A DNA stretch of 10,486 nucleotides from Candidatus Hermodarchaeota archaeon (GTDB lineage Archaea > Asgardarchaeota > Hermodarchaeia > Hermodarchaeales > Hermodarchaeaceae): NCBI GenBank assembly GCA_016840595.1, contig JAEOSA010000053.1:1-10486 (forward strand), written 5' to 3'. Below are positions 1 to 7,373 of the stretch, piece by piece. Position 1 is the stretch's first letter; each line of letters begins with the position of its first letter. The position numbers and the translations under genes are program-made. A model generated the notes under the pieces. The model made no database searches, was not told the origin of the DNA, and saw nothing but the letters and a program-made list of their open reading frames with translations.

Positions 1-435
1 CAACGAAGGTTAGCAGCACAGATTCTCAAAGTCGGTGAGAATCGGGTTTGGATTGATCCAAATCGCTTGGATGATGTAGCCATGGCTATCCGGCGTGATG
101 ACATCCGACGATTAATCCATGAAGGCGCAATTCGACAGTTACCAATTAAAGGAGTAAGCCGTGCTCGAGCCAAAGAATTATTTGAAAAGCGTAAACGTGG
201 ACTCAGGTCAGGACATGGAAGTCGGAAGGGAAAAAGTACGGCGAAGGTTTCTTCGAAAGAACGGTGGATGATTAAGATTCGGGCAATCCGCCGACACCTT
301 AAGAAACTCAGGGCTCGACGCATTATCCGCCCTAGTGACTACCGTCGGTTATATCGGCTTGCGAAAGGTGGAGTGTTTCCTTCCATTCGGCGAGTCGATA
401 ATTACATCCAGGAGCATAAAATGAAGAGGCGATAA
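1..435 (+). CDS. rpl19e: Ribosomal protein L19e (eL19), 5' end outside the window
   Basis: Structural protein of the large ribosomal subunit, found in archaea and eukaryotes but not bacteria. The reading frame is open from base 1 (QRRLAAQILKVGENRVWIDP), which is the conserved N-terminal part of L19e, so the gene starts just upstream of the window with only a few residues missing. A TTG at 67 is an internal Leu codon and not the start. The rest of the family pattern is present: DIRRLI, the very basic GSRKGK segment, and a C-terminal helical Arg/Lys-rich region (RRHLKKLRARR, YRRLYRLAKGG). The gene ends three bases before the L18p ATG, and the L18p ribosome binding site (AGAGGCGAT, 425-433) lies inside its last codons, which implies translational coupling. 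The identification is secure. Confidence 0.95.
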   Translation, partial: QRRLAAQILKVGENRVWIDPNRLDDVAMAIRRDDIRRLIHEGAIRQLPIKGVSRARAKELFEKRKRGLRSGHGSRKGKSTAKVSSKERWMIKIRAIRRHLKKLRARRIIRPSDYRRLYRLAKGGVFPSIRRVDNYIQEHKMKRR

Positions 436-438
436 AAA

Positions 439-1047
439 ATGGCAACAGGACCAAGTTATAAAGTTCCGTTTCGTCGACGACGAGAAAGTAAGACTGACTA
501 TCACGCAAGACGCCGTATGGTCGGCTCAGGACGACCTCGGTTAGTTGTCAGGAAGACGGGTACTCGAATCATTGTTCAACTAATGGAAGCTCTCCCTGAG
601 GGTGATCGGAGCGTTGCTGCCGCTGATTCACGACAATTGAAGCAGTTTGGTTGGAATGCTGGTATCAAAAACATACCTGCGGCGTATCTAACAGGGTTCT
701 TGGCTGGTCACCGTGCAATCAAAAATGGAGTCACAGCTGCGATTGTGGATATTGGATTGACAACGCCTATTCCTGGATCACGAATCTTCTCCGCTGTGCG
801 GGGTGTAATCGATGCAGGTATTACTATTCCCTGCTCAGATAAGATGTTCCCCGAGGAGAAGCGGATTCGAGGAGAACATATCGCCAATTATGCAAAGGAT
901 TTGAGTGACAATCAACCTACGACCTTCAAACGTCAATTTGGAGATATATCGAAAGGACGTGTGGATCTAACAATACTGCCCAATTTGTACGAAACCACGA
1001 AAAAGAAAATTTCATCAAAATTCGGTTCTAGGAGGTCAACAACGTGA
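439..1047 (+). CDS. rpl18p: Ribosomal protein L18p (uL18)
   Basis: Large-subunit protein that binds 5S rRNA. At 202 residues it has the length of the archaeal/eukaryotic form, much longer than bacterial L18 (about 115-120). Diagnostic parts are the N-terminal [18 protein letters not shown], the [17 protein letters not shown] strand, [11 protein letters not shown] around residues 83-93, and [20 protein letters not shown], followed by the archaeal C-terminal extension ending in a basic tail. The ATG at 439 has a GAGGCGAT-type ribosome binding site 6-13 bases upstream inside rpl19e. The stop overlaps the GTG start of S5p in a GTGA arrangement, so the two are coupled. Confidence 0.96.
   Translation: MATGPSYKVPFRRRRESKTDYHARRRMVGSGRPRLVVRKTGTRIIVQLMEALPEGDRSVAAADSRQLKQFGWNAGIKNIPAAYLTGFLAGHRAIKNGVTAAIVDIGLTTPIPGSRIFSAVRGVIDAGITIPCSDKMFPEEKRIRGEHIANYAKDLSDNQPTTFKRQFGDISKGRVDLTILPNLYETTKKKISSKFGSRRSTT
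1031..1036 (+). promoter_or_regulatory. Strong ribosome binding site for S5p
   Basis: GGAGGT lies 7 bases before the GTG at 1044. It settles the choice of this non-ATG start and sits inside the 3' end of rpl18p. Confidence 0.8.
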
Positions 1048-1697
1048 GTCGAAGTCGACGTCCCCGCCAATTTGTCGTCGAAGAATGGGAGCCTGTCACC
1101 AAAGTTGGACATCAGGTAAAGGCGGGAGAGATTACCTCCATTGAGGATCTCTTCCAACTGGCTGTACCAATAAAGGAACCTGAAATTATTGATGTGCTCC
1201 TTCCGGACCTCCAAGAAGAAGTCATCGACATTAATCTAGTTCAAAAACAAACTGATGCAGGTGAAAAATCCCGTTTCAAGGCAACTGTGATTGTCGGTAA
1301 TGAGAACGGGTTTGTTGGAATTGGGGAAAGCAAAGCACCGGAAATCGGACCTGCCATCCGTAAAGCAATTCTTCGAGCAAAACTCAATATTGTCTCAGTT
1401 CGCCGAGGTTGTGGAAGTTGGGAATGCGGTTGTCAAGATCCTCATTCGGTTCCCTTTCAAGTAAATGGCAAGACTGGTAGTGTTCGAATTACCCTCTTGC
1501 CAGCGCCTAAAGGCGTTGGATTGGTTACAGCTGACACCATCAAAGTGGTCCTGCGGTTGGCTGGAATCCACGACGTTTGGTCACGTACTCGGGGTCATAC
1601 ACGAACAACGTTGAACTTCGCTCGATCAGTCTTTGGTGCGTTGAAAGAAACCAACAGAATCATGACTCCAAGAGATTGGACACGGAGAGAAGAATAA
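1044..1697 (+). CDS. rps5p: Ribosomal protein S5p (uS5)
   Basis: Small-subunit protein near the mRNA entry site, involved in decoding fidelity. At 217 residues it is the archaeal/eukaryotic type. The N-terminal double-stranded RNA-binding-like S5 domain shows [21 protein letters not shown] and the [11 protein letters not shown] segment typical of the archaeal form. The C-terminal domain shows [20 protein letters not shown] and [13 protein letters not shown]. The GTG start at 1044 is chosen because GGAGGT (1031-1036) lies 7 bases upstream and the protein then begins [10 protein letters not shown]. It overlaps the L18p stop by four bases (GTGA). L30p follows after one base. Confidence 0.96.
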   Translation: MSRSRRPRQFVVEEWEPVTKVGHQVKAGEITSIEDLFQLAVPIKEPEIIDVLLPDLQEEVIDINLVQKQTDAGEKSRFKATVIVGNENGFVGIGESKAPEIGPAIRKAILRAKLNIVSVRRGCGSWECGCQDPHSVPFQVNGKTGSVRITLLPAPKGVGLVTADTIKVVLRLAGIHDVWSRTRGHTRTTLNFARSVFGALKETNRIMTPRDWTRREE

Positions 1698-1698
1698 G

Positions 1699-2193
1699 AT
1701 GTCAAAAGAATCGAAAGAAGACAATGCACTTTTTGCTGTGGTCCGACTACGTAGTAGTATCGGTCTACGTCAAGAAGCTAAGGAAACCTTGTTACAGTTA
1801 AACCTCAGCCGCGTGAACCATGCTGTGATCATCGATAACCGCAGCACCTATCTTGGAATGCTGCAAAAAGCAAAGGATGCGCTAACGTGGGGAGAAATAG
1901 ATGCACCCACTTTAACCCACCTCCTGAGGAAACGTGGTCGACTTACAGGAGATAAACAGCTTACCGATAATTATGTGGCAAAATACACCAAATACAAAAC
2001 GATTGATAAGTACGCCGAGGCACTCGTGGCATTACAAGAAGAACTCACGACCCTCCCTAGACTGAAGAAAGTATTTCGTTTGCATCCTCCATCGAAGGGA
2101 TTTAAAAGGAGCATAAAACGCACTATTCAACAGAAAGGTGAATTGGGATACCGTGGAGCTGATATTAACGGGCTCCTGAAACGGATGTCATAA
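1699..2193 (+). CDS. rpl30p: Ribosomal protein L30p (uL30), archaeal L7-type
   Basis: Large-subunit protein. At 164 residues it matches archaeal L30, which is homologous to eukaryotic L7 and longer than the roughly 60-residue bacterial L30. The N-terminal ferredoxin-like L30 core is visible as LFAVVRLRSSIGLRQEAKETL, then NLSRVNHAVIID and YLGMLQKAKDALTWGEID. This is followed by the archaeal extension with LLRKRGRL and a C-terminal RLHPPSKGFKRSIKR segment. It starts at the ATG at 1699, immediately after the S5p stop, with GGAGAG just upstream (1684-1689) inside rps5p. The gene ends 16 bases before the Hsp20 gene. Confidence 0.95.
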   Translation: MSKESKEDNALFAVVRLRSSIGLRQEAKETLLQLNLSRVNHAVIIDNRSTYLGMLQKAKDALTWGEIDAPTLTHLLRKRGRLTGDKQLTDNYVAKYTKYKTIDKYAEALVALQEELTTLPRLKKVFRLHPPSKGFKRSIKRTIQQKGELGYRGADINGLLKRMS

Positions 2194-2209
2194 ACTACAA
2201 TTAACTGAA

Positions 2210-2767
2210 ATGGAAGAAATAAAATTGCCAACTGAGGAAGAAGATCGCAAGAAACGGAAACGCTGGTGGGATGACGATTCCTTCGATATGCAGTTTGAGG
2301 CTATTCAACGCATGTTTGAAGAAATGATGAAAATGTTCGCCGATACTAATCCTGAAGATCTGTTTGGTACTGATGCCCAAGACCAATTCGAAGAACTTCT
2401 GAAACATCTACAAAAGAATCCAATGGTCTGGGGATTCTCAGCAGCCGTTGGACCCGACGGTAAGATGCGGTTAAACCCCTTTGGCAATCTCAATCCTGAG
2501 GGAGGACCGCCTAAGGTGCGGAAGGAACGAGAACCCCTAATTGACGTTATGGAACAAGATGAGGATATCATTATCGTGGCAGAACTTCCCGGTATCACCC
2601 GTGATGATCTTCAAGTCAAGGTTTCAGATTATAGCGTGGCAATCCACGTTGATACAGAAGACCGAAAATATGCTAAAGATCTTGATCTTCCAGCACCGGT
2701 TGTTCCCAACTCAGCACAAGTTAATTTTAACAATGGAATCTTAGAGATTCAAATTCAAAAGAGGTAG
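2210..2767 (+). CDS. Hsp20/alpha-crystallin family small heat shock protein
   Basis: An ATP-independent holdase-type chaperone that keeps unfolding proteins soluble (family knowledge). The alpha-crystallin domain covers about residues 108-185: EPLIDVMEQDEDIIIVAELPGI, then DDLQVKVSDYSVAIHV, and the family signature NNGILEIQI at 174-182. The N-terminal region is acidic and amphipathic (RMFEEMMKMF, residues 34-43). It contains the WGFSAAVGPDGKMRLNPFGN linker that I associate with archaeal Hsp20 proteins. The protein ends right after the last beta strand (IQIQKR), so the C-terminal extension with the IXI oligomerisation motif is missing or minimal. The ribosome binding site is weak. Its place between rpl30p and rpl15p, in the same direction with gaps of 16 and 20 bases, suggests co-expression with ribosomal proteins. 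No client is known from the sequence. Confidence 0.88.
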   Translation: MEEIKLPTEEEDRKKRKRWWDDDSFDMQFEAIQRMFEEMMKMFADTNPEDLFGTDAQDQFEELLKHLQKNPMVWGFSAAVGPDGKMRLNPFGNLNPEGGPPKVRKEREPLIDVMEQDEDIIIVAELPGITRDDLQVKVSDYSVAIHVDTEDRKYAKDLDLPAPVVPNSAQVNFNNGILEIQIQKR

Positions 2768-2787
2768 ACAAGACGGAGAGAATCATT

Positions 2788-3426
2788 ATGACTGTACGTA
2801 AACCCAAACGTGTTCGTCAACGTCGGGGGAGTCGCACTCATGGTTATGGGCGTATTGGACAACATCGAAAAGGCGGTCAACGAGGTGGGAAGGGAAAGAC
2901 TGGTGGAAAGAAACATGATTGGACTTATGTCACCGCTAAAGACCCTGATCGTTTCGGAAAACACGGCTTTCATCGATATGGAAAACTACGCCAATCCCAC
3001 AACACCATTAATGTTGGAGACGTCATGCGACAACTCCCACGGTATACATCTGATAAACCTACCACAAAAGATGCCCCAATCGCTATCAATCTAGAAGAAC
3101 ATGGATTCGATAAAGTACTTGGTGCTGGTACAATCTCAATTCCTCTTACAATCACGGCGCCACTTTTCACTCATCGCGCTGCTGAAAAAATCAAAGCCGC
3201 AGGGGGGAAAGTAAAGGGAACAATCCAAGAACCTACTACGCACAAGGCGCCCTCACTGAAGGCTAAACCCAAACCTAAACCAAAAGCTGCTGCGAAACCG
3301 AAACCGAAAGCGAAACCAAAGACTGCAGCAAAACCAAAACCCAAGTCCACGACCAAAGCAAAATCCTCACCGACGAAGACAAAATCGAAACGAGCGACAG
3401 CTACAAAAAGTAAATCAAAGACTTGA
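2788..3426 (+). CDS. rpl15p: Ribosomal protein L15p (uL15) with Lys/Pro/Ala-rich C-terminal tail
   Basis: Large-subunit protein that binds 23S rRNA through its glycine/arginine-rich N-terminus. The N-terminal pattern (RQRRGSRTHGYGRIGQHRK, RGGKGKTGGKKHDW, FGKHGF) is classic archaeal/eukaryotic L15, equivalent to L27a. The globular domain continues through KVLGAGTISIPLTITA and AAEKIKAAGGKVKG, ending near residue 145, which is where archaeal L15 usually ends. Here another 67 residues follow: a linker, then from about residue 158 a low-complexity tail of K, P, A, T and S that resembles eukaryotic histone H1 tails. The tail is in frame, with a clean stop. The ATG at 2788 has GGAG at 2775-2778. SecY follows after 92 bases. 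Confidence 0.95.
   Translation: MTVRKPKRVRQRRGSRTHGYGRIGQHRKGGQRGGKGKTGGKKHDWTYVTAKDPDRFGKHGFHRYGKLRQSHNTINVGDVMRQLPRYTSDKPTTKDAPIAINLEEHGFDKVLGAGTISIPLTITAPLFTHRAAEKIKAAGGKVKGTIQEPTTHKAPSLKAKPKPKPKAAAKPKPKAKPKTAAKPKPKSTTKAKSSPTKTKSKRATATKSKSKT
3259..3423 (+). repeat. Degenerate KPKPKA-type repeat coding the L15p tail
   Basis: A run of imperfect short repeats coding for units such as KPKPKAAAKPKPKAKPK and TAAKPKPK, then a looser KTKSKRATATKSKSK end. At DNA level it is a purine-rich AAACCNAAA-type tract. Synonymous variation between units (AAACCC, AAACCT, AAACCA, AAACCG) shows the tract is not a recent slippage product and suggests selection on the amino acid composition. Confidence 0.75.
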
Positions 3427-3518
3427 ACCACAACACAATTAAACCTTCGCACCCTCCGCTCTCATCAATTTTCACAAAAATGAAACAAAAAAACTTGGAA
3501 TGATATGGGGCTGTTGGC

Positions 3519-5090
3519 ATGAGTCGTTTTCTCAACGCGTTACGTCCACTGATTCGTATCATGCCAGAGGTTAAGGGACCTGACCGAAAGGTTTCATTTC
3601 GAGAAAAATTCGCCTGGACTGCAATTATCTTAGTTGTCTACCTCATCATGGCTAATCTGCCCCTGTGGGGCATTAGCCAGGAATTAGGCTTTGATTATTT
3701 CTACTGGCTTCGTACCATTCTTGCTTCCACACGTGGTACACTCATGGAGCTTGGTATTGGACCCATCGTAACTGCAGGCCTTATCATGCAGCTCCTCGTC
3801 GGCTCACAACTCATCCGTGTGGATATGTCCGATCCCTATCAACGGTCACTCTACACCGGAGCCCAAAAAGTCCTTGCCGTCTTCATGACAGCATTTCAAG
3901 CCTTCGCTTACATCTGGGCAGGTGCTTACGGGCAATTGGGAACTGAGCTCCTTCTCACGAGTGCTGTTCTCGTATTTATCCAGCTCATGTTCGCTGGTAT
4001 CGTCGTCATCCTTATGGATGAGACCGTGCAGAAGGGCTGGGGACTTGGTAGCGGTGTTAGTCTCTTCATCATGGCCAACGTTTGCACACAAATCCTTTGG
4101 GGCATGTTCTCCATCCTCCCACCACAGGGTCAGGATATCATAACAGTCCCATCGCAGATCACGTACGGCGGTATCTTCCCCTATCTACTCCAAAACATGG
4201 GGGCCTGGGCATCTGTTGGCTGGGACCCCCTTGCAATCTACCAGCCAGTTACAAATGAAACTGGCCATATAGCCAACCTCTTCACCATATGGTTCAGACC
4301 TCAGAACCCACGGGCTAGCCTATTTGGAGTCATCACCACCTTCGTCGTCTTTGTTCTCGTTATTTTCATGGAATCCTACCGCGTGAACATCCCTCTCCAA
4401 TACGCTCGGTACCGCGGATTCCGCGGGCAATACCCCATCAAACTCCTCTACGTTTCCAATATCCCCGTAATCTTCACCCAAGCCCTTTATGCCAACATAC
4501 TCTTCATCACCCAGATCCTTTGGACTAACCCCGCCTTCGGCCTCTACCTCGCACCCGGGTCTCCGGGAGCCCACCCCTTAGCATTCTGGTTCCAACTAAT
4601 TGCCAATTACAACCAACCACCAGGCACCAATTATCTCGCACCCAATCCCATCTGTTTTGTCTGGTTTCTAACACCACCCGTTGGAATCCCGGCACTGTTT
4701 GGGCAACTCGGATGGCTTCAAGCCACCGGGTATGCCCTGTTCCTGATGCTCTTCTGTGCGGGATTCGCTAGGCTGTGGATTGACGTTTCAGGTATCTCAC
4801 CACGCGACGTATCACGACAACTAATTGGCGCGGGTATGCAAGTCCCCGGATTCCGCCGTTCACCTGCGGTCATCGAGAAAATCCTTAACCGCTACATCCC
4901 TGTTGTAGCTATCCTTGGTGGTCTTCTCATCGGCGCACTCGCAGCTGGCGCAGACCTAATGGGAACGCTAAGCAGTGGTATCGGAATACTACTTGCTGTA
5001 GGCATAATGCGTCAATATTTCGAGATTCTTGCTAAGGAGCAGTTAGGTGAGATGCATCCCATGATGCGTGGTATACTTGGAGTAGAGTAG
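3519..5090 (+). CDS. secY: Preprotein translocase subunit SecY (Sec61 alpha)
   Basis: Channel-forming subunit of the Sec translocon in the cytoplasmic membrane. At 523 residues it is longer than many archaeal SecY proteins. Ten hydrophobic segments can be traced. TM1 is near 32-52 (TAIILVVYLIMANLPLWGI), and TM2 near 78-96 has the conserved IGPIVTAGLIMQLLVGSQLI. TM3 and TM4 lie near 117-165. The conserved cytosolic loop between TM6 and TM7 (YRVNIPLQYARYRGFRGQYPIKLLY, 287-311) contacts the ribosome. TM9 is near 404-422, and TM10 near 462-482 is followed by a second hydrophobic stretch (484-497). Extra length lies in the external loops around 203-262 and 340-390. It starts at ATG 3519; the upstream purines (ATGGGGCTG) give only a weak ribosome binding site. 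The 92-base gap before it is T/A- and C-rich and may hold a promoter, but I see no convincing TATA box. Confidence 0.95.
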   Translation: MSRFLNALRPLIRIMPEVKGPDRKVSFREKFAWTAIILVVYLIMANLPLWGISQELGFDYFYWLRTILASTRGTLMELGIGPIVTAGLIMQLLVGSQLIRVDMSDPYQRSLYTGAQKVLAVFMTAFQAFAYIWAGAYGQLGTELLLTSAVLVFIQLMFAGIVVILMDETVQKGWGLGSGVSLFIMANVCTQILWGMFSILPPQGQDIITVPSQITYGGIFPYLLQNMGAWASVGWDPLAIYQPVTNETGHIANLFTIWFRPQNPRASLFGVITTFVVFVLVIFMESYRVNIPLQYARYRGFRGQYPIKLLYVSNIPVIFTQALYANILFITQILWTNPAFGLYLAPGSPGAHPLAFWFQLIANYNQPPGTNYLAPNPICFVWFLTPPVGIPALFGQLGWLQATGYALFLMLFCAGFARLWIDVSGISPRDVSRQLIGAGMQVPGFRRSPAVIEKILNRYIPVVAILGGLLIGALAAGADLMGTLSSGIGILLAVGIMRQYFEILAKEQLGEMHPMMRGILGVE

Positions 5091-5184
5091 CCTAGCGGTT
5101 GTCAAGGTGTGGACATTAAGCAAGCGCGAAAAGCTCTTAAGGTTGAGACCTAGATGAAGCCAGCGTTTTGGTGGAGGCAAATAA

Positions 5185-5772
5185 ATGCAAGTCCGTAAAG
5201 TCGTGGTCGTCAGTGGTGTCCCCGGTGTGGGGAAAACAACGGTCGTTACTGATGGGATTCGCAAAGTTGAGGATCGAGTGAACGTGTCGCTCATCACGTA
5301 TGGGTCGGTGATGTTTGAAATTGCCCAAAAGCGACGTCTTGTTGAAAATCGGGATGATCTTCGAAAACTTCCTGTCAAGAAACAACGTGAAGTACAGAAA
5401 CTTGCAGGAGAACGAATTGCTGCGATGAGCCGTTCACAAGTGGTGGTTGTGGATACACATACACTAATTCAGACAGCGGATGGTGGCTTTCTCATCGGCT
5501 TACCAAAATGGGTAGCTGAAGCGATTCGTCCAGCTTCGATTGTATTAGTGGAAGCGGATCCAGCAAATATCGCGAAACGTCGGGCTAAAGATGCCACACG
5601 GACACGAGATGAGGAGTTAATTGACAATATTGCAGCCCATCAGTTGCTCTGTCGTGCCGCTGCGGTGGCTGTGGGTACGTTGACGGGGGCTACCGTCATG
5701 ATTCTTAAGAACGTAGAGGGTAAAGCTGAGGAAGCAGCAACCGCGTTTGCCGATTTACTCTTGAAGGTGTGA
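5185..5772 (+). CDS. adkA: Archaeal adenylate kinase AdkA
   Basis: Cytosolic enzyme converting ATP + AMP to 2 ADP. The P-loop is at residues 11-19 (GVPGVGKTT) within the N-terminal strand VRKVVVVSG. The AMP-binding and middle regions follow (ITYGSVMFEIA, then KQREVQKLAGERIA). The VVVDTHTLIQT strand near 90-100 and the lid-type RRAKDATRTRDEE region with downstream IAAHQ agree with the archaeal AdkA family, which differs from bacterial Adk. The length of 195 residues is normal. It starts at ATG 5185 with GGAGG at 5173-5177, 7 bases upstream. SecY-AdkA order is standard in archaea. The 94-base gap after secY could hold a weak internal promoter, but none is clear. Confidence 0.95.
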   Translation: MQVRKVVVVSGVPGVGKTTVVTDGIRKVEDRVNVSLITYGSVMFEIAQKRRLVENRDDLRKLPVKKQREVQKLAGERIAAMSRSQVVVVDTHTLIQTADGGFLIGLPKWVAEAIRPASIVLVEADPANIAKRRAKDATRTRDEELIDNIAAHQLLCRAAAVAVGTLTGATVMILKNVEGKAEEAATAFADLLLKV

Positions 5773-5777
5773 TAACT

Positions 5778-6434
5778 GTGCAATGGAATCCTCTTATTGA
5801 TTTGGCACTGATATTTCGAAATGCCTTGGGAGCTTGGGCTTATCCACCGTTTTCGGCGCTTGTCGTCATGTTGATTAGTGTAATCATCTCCCTGACCTCG
5901 AACCTTGTAAATCGCCGTTTCATTGACTTTGACCGCCTGAAACGTTCTCGCGAAGCAATCAACGAATGGAATGCAATGAAAAAGCAAGCCAAAGAAGTAA
6001 CTGATCCGAAAACAAAACGGAAACTTGAATTGAAGATTAAGCGTCGGGAACGCTATATTATGAAACTCCAAACTGAGGTCAGTAAACAGTCCTGTATGCC
6101 TATGTTAATCACCATTATACCTTTCATGCTAACCTTTACTATTATGAATGGAATCTTTGTTGTCCCCCCAGGACCTGATGCATGGCCTTTCGCGATTTAT
6201 GGTCCTGTGCTTTACTCTCCTCTGAATTTTGCTTCGGTTCTGGGACCGTTTGGTAACGGTTTTGGTTGGCAACTCTTTCAATGGCCTTGGGGTACAGCAA
6301 ACATGTACATCCCGCCTGGTGGAATGGGGCTGACTTACATCTATTGGTATATTATTTGCAGTTTCACAATGAATATGGTCATCCAGAAAATCCTTGGAAC
6401 TAGTATGACGCCCGGAATGGGAACAGGGATGTAA
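5778..6434 (+). CDS. DUF106 membrane protein, EMC3/YidC-Oxa1-Get1 superfamily
   Basis: Predicted membrane protein insertase-like factor of the archaeal DUF106 family, related to EMC3 and distantly to YidC/Oxa1 (family knowledge). TM1 is near residues 25-47 (PFSALVVMLISVIISLTSNLV). A long charged, coiled-coil-like cytosolic helix pair follows near 52-105 (RSREAINEWNAMKKQAKE ... KRKLELKIKRRERYIMKLQ). TM2 near 108-130 carries MPMLITIIPFMLTFTIMNGIF, and TM3 lies near 183-207. The tail is Met/Gly-rich. GTG at 5778 is preferred because AAGGTG (5764-5769) lies 8 bases upstream, matching the arrangement before cmk. An alternative GTG at 5769 would overlap the adkA stop (GTGA) and add three residues, but it has no ribosome binding site. 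Position beside secY and adkA supports a role in membrane protein insertion. Confidence 0.88.
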   Translation: MQWNPLIDLALIFRNALGAWAYPPFSALVVMLISVIISLTSNLVNRRFIDFDRLKRSREAINEWNAMKKQAKEVTDPKTKRKLELKIKRRERYIMKLQTEVSKQSCMPMLITIIPFMLTFTIMNGIFVVPPGPDAWPFAIYGPVLYSPLNFASVLGPFGNGFGWQLFQWPWGTANMYIPPGGMGLTYIYWYIICSFTMNMVIQKILGTSMTPGMGTGM

Positions 6435-6451
6435 TAATTGAAGGTGTTGGC

Positions 6452-7006
6452 ATGCCCATCACAATTGCGGTTAGTGGGTTGCATGGTGCTGGCACTACAA
6501 CGGTTGCCCAGGGATTAGTTGAAGCTTTCAACCTCCGTTACATTTCTGCTGGTATGATTTTCCGTCAGCTAGCCAAAGAAAAGGGTATAACCTTGGTAGA
6601 ATTAAGTCAACTTGCAGAAAAAGATTCAACAATTGATCAAGAAATTGACAAACGGACTCAGCGCGAAGCCGAGAAAGGAAATGTCGTTATTGATGCATAC
6701 ATCGCTGGGTGGGTCGCCAGGCGCTCCGCAGATCTTACAATCTATCTCCGGGCTCCCCTCGAAGTGAGGGCACTTCGGATTGCTAATCGAGAAAAACGCG
6801 ATTATGAAGACACTCTAGCTGAAACCCGAGACCGTGAAGAGAGCGAACAACGTCGATTTCAAGAATTCTACGGCATTAAGGTATCTGATACACGACTCTT
6901 TGACCTAATTATTAACACGGAACGTTGGAACGCTGCTGAGACGATAAATATATGTATAGCAGCGGTCAAGGCGTACCTCGCATCCTCCGGAACGACAATC
7001 GAATGA
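6452..7006 (+). CDS. cmk: Archaeal cytidylate kinase
   Basis: Cytosolic CMP kinase making CDP from CMP and ATP. The N-terminal ITIAVSGLHGAGTTT is the nucleotide-binding loop (residues 9-17). The usual Walker A lysine is replaced by Thr15, which I recall as a common GTTT form in archaeal Cmk proteins, so it need not mean loss of function. The family pattern continues with NLRYISAGMIFRQLAKEKG, the STIDQEIDKRTQREAEKGNVVIDA stretch, LTIYLRAPLEVRALRIANREK, and the DREESEQRRFQEFYGI lid region followed by LFDLIINTERW. Length 184 residues is typical. ATG 6452 is preceded by AAGGTG (6441-6446). It follows the DUF106 gene by 17 bases, leaving no room for L34e, which in many archaea sits in this neighbourhood. 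Confidence 0.94.
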   Translation: MPITIAVSGLHGAGTTTVAQGLVEAFNLRYISAGMIFRQLAKEKGITLVELSQLAEKDSTIDQEIDKRTQREAEKGNVVIDAYIAGWVARRSADLTIYLRAPLEVRALRIANREKRDYEDTLAETRDREESEQRRFQEFYGIKVSDTRLFDLIINTERWNAAETINICIAAVKAYLASSGTTIE

Positions 7007-7035
7007 AGCTGTCGTGGCAACTCAACGGCTGACCG

Positions 7036-7050
7036 TCCACCGGTGGAGGT
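7036..7050 (+). promoter_or_regulatory. Palindrome overlapping the L14e ribosome binding site
   Basis: TCCACCGGTGGA (7036-7047) is perfectly self-complementary, and its right half contributes the first bases of GGAGGT (7045-7050). In RNA it can form only a short stem (UCCA/UGGA with a CCGG loop, or ACCG/CGGU with a 5-base loop), so any masking of the ribosome binding site would be weak. Regulation is an inference. Confidence 0.35.
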
Positions 7051-7059
7051 GCAATCTCC

Positions 7060-7335
7060 ATGAGTTTAGTTGAAGTTGGAAGAGTGTGTGTAAAAACACA
7101 CGGTCGAGAAATAGGAAAGAAATGTGTTATTGTGGAACGTATCGACAAAAACTTCGTTCTAATTTCGGGACCCCAAGAAGTAACAGGTATTCGTCGACGA
7201 CGATCAAATGTGGATCATCTCGAAATAACAACGAAGAAACTCGATATTAAAGCTGGAGCGGAAGACAAAGACATCGCGAAGGCAATCACCAGCGCCAAAC
7301 TTACACCCTTTATGAAAGGGAAAGAAAAGAAGTAA
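7060..7335 (+). CDS. rpl14e: Ribosomal protein L14e (eL14)
   Basis: Large-subunit protein with an N-terminal KOW/SH3-like beta barrel. The sequence VEVGRVCVKTHGREIGKKCVIVERIDKNFVLISGPQEVTGIRRRRSNVDHLEIT matches archaeal L14e along its whole length. The 91-residue size is usual for archaea. ATG 7060 has a strong ribosome binding site (GGAGGT, 7045-7050). A perfect 12-base palindrome (TCCACCGGTGGA, 7036-7047) overlaps that site. The 3' end is Lys-rich (MKGKEKK). The neighbours cmk and cbf5 are the usual partners of this gene. Confidence 0.95.
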   Translation: MSLVEVGRVCVKTHGREIGKKCVIVERIDKNFVLISGPQEVTGIRRRRSNVDHLEITTKKLDIKAGAEDKDIAKAITSAKLTPFMKGKEKK

Positions 7336-7356
7336 TACCGACTCGCCCTTAGGGGC

Positions 7357-7364
7357 AGAGGAGG
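7357..7364 (+). promoter_or_regulatory. Ribosome binding site for Cbf5
   Basis: AGAGGAGG lies 9 bases before the GTG at 7374 and fixes this as the Cbf5 start. The first residues (MTKPRLPADKQRK) match the usual archaeal Cbf5 N-terminus. The gene callable by simple ORF finding begins only downstream of the intron. Confidence 0.75.
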
Positions 7365-7373
7365 CTCTCGGAC

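Noticed and set aside
933..1214. Minus-strand ORF across the L18p/S5p junction
   Set aside because: It overlaps two certain ribosomal protein genes on the other strand and has no recognisable motifs.
3171..3452. Minus-strand ORF rich in Phe, Val and Gly
   Set aside because: It is the complement of the Lys/Pro/Ala tail of L15p; its composition is a mirror of that repeat.
3427..3518. A terminator or promoter between rpl15p and secY
   Set aside because: Only a weak AT-rich inverted repeat (TTTCA/TGAAA) and no clear TATA box or T-tract; not enough to call a site.
5107..5155. A 16-codon small ORF starting at GTG between secY and adkA
   Set aside because: No ribosome binding site, no recognisable sequence, and such short frames are expected by chance.
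6476..6505. Inactive cytidylate kinase because the Walker A lysine is replaced by Thr
   Set aside because: The GTTT form of the loop is, to my knowledge, usual in archaeal Cmk proteins, and the rest of the fold is intact.
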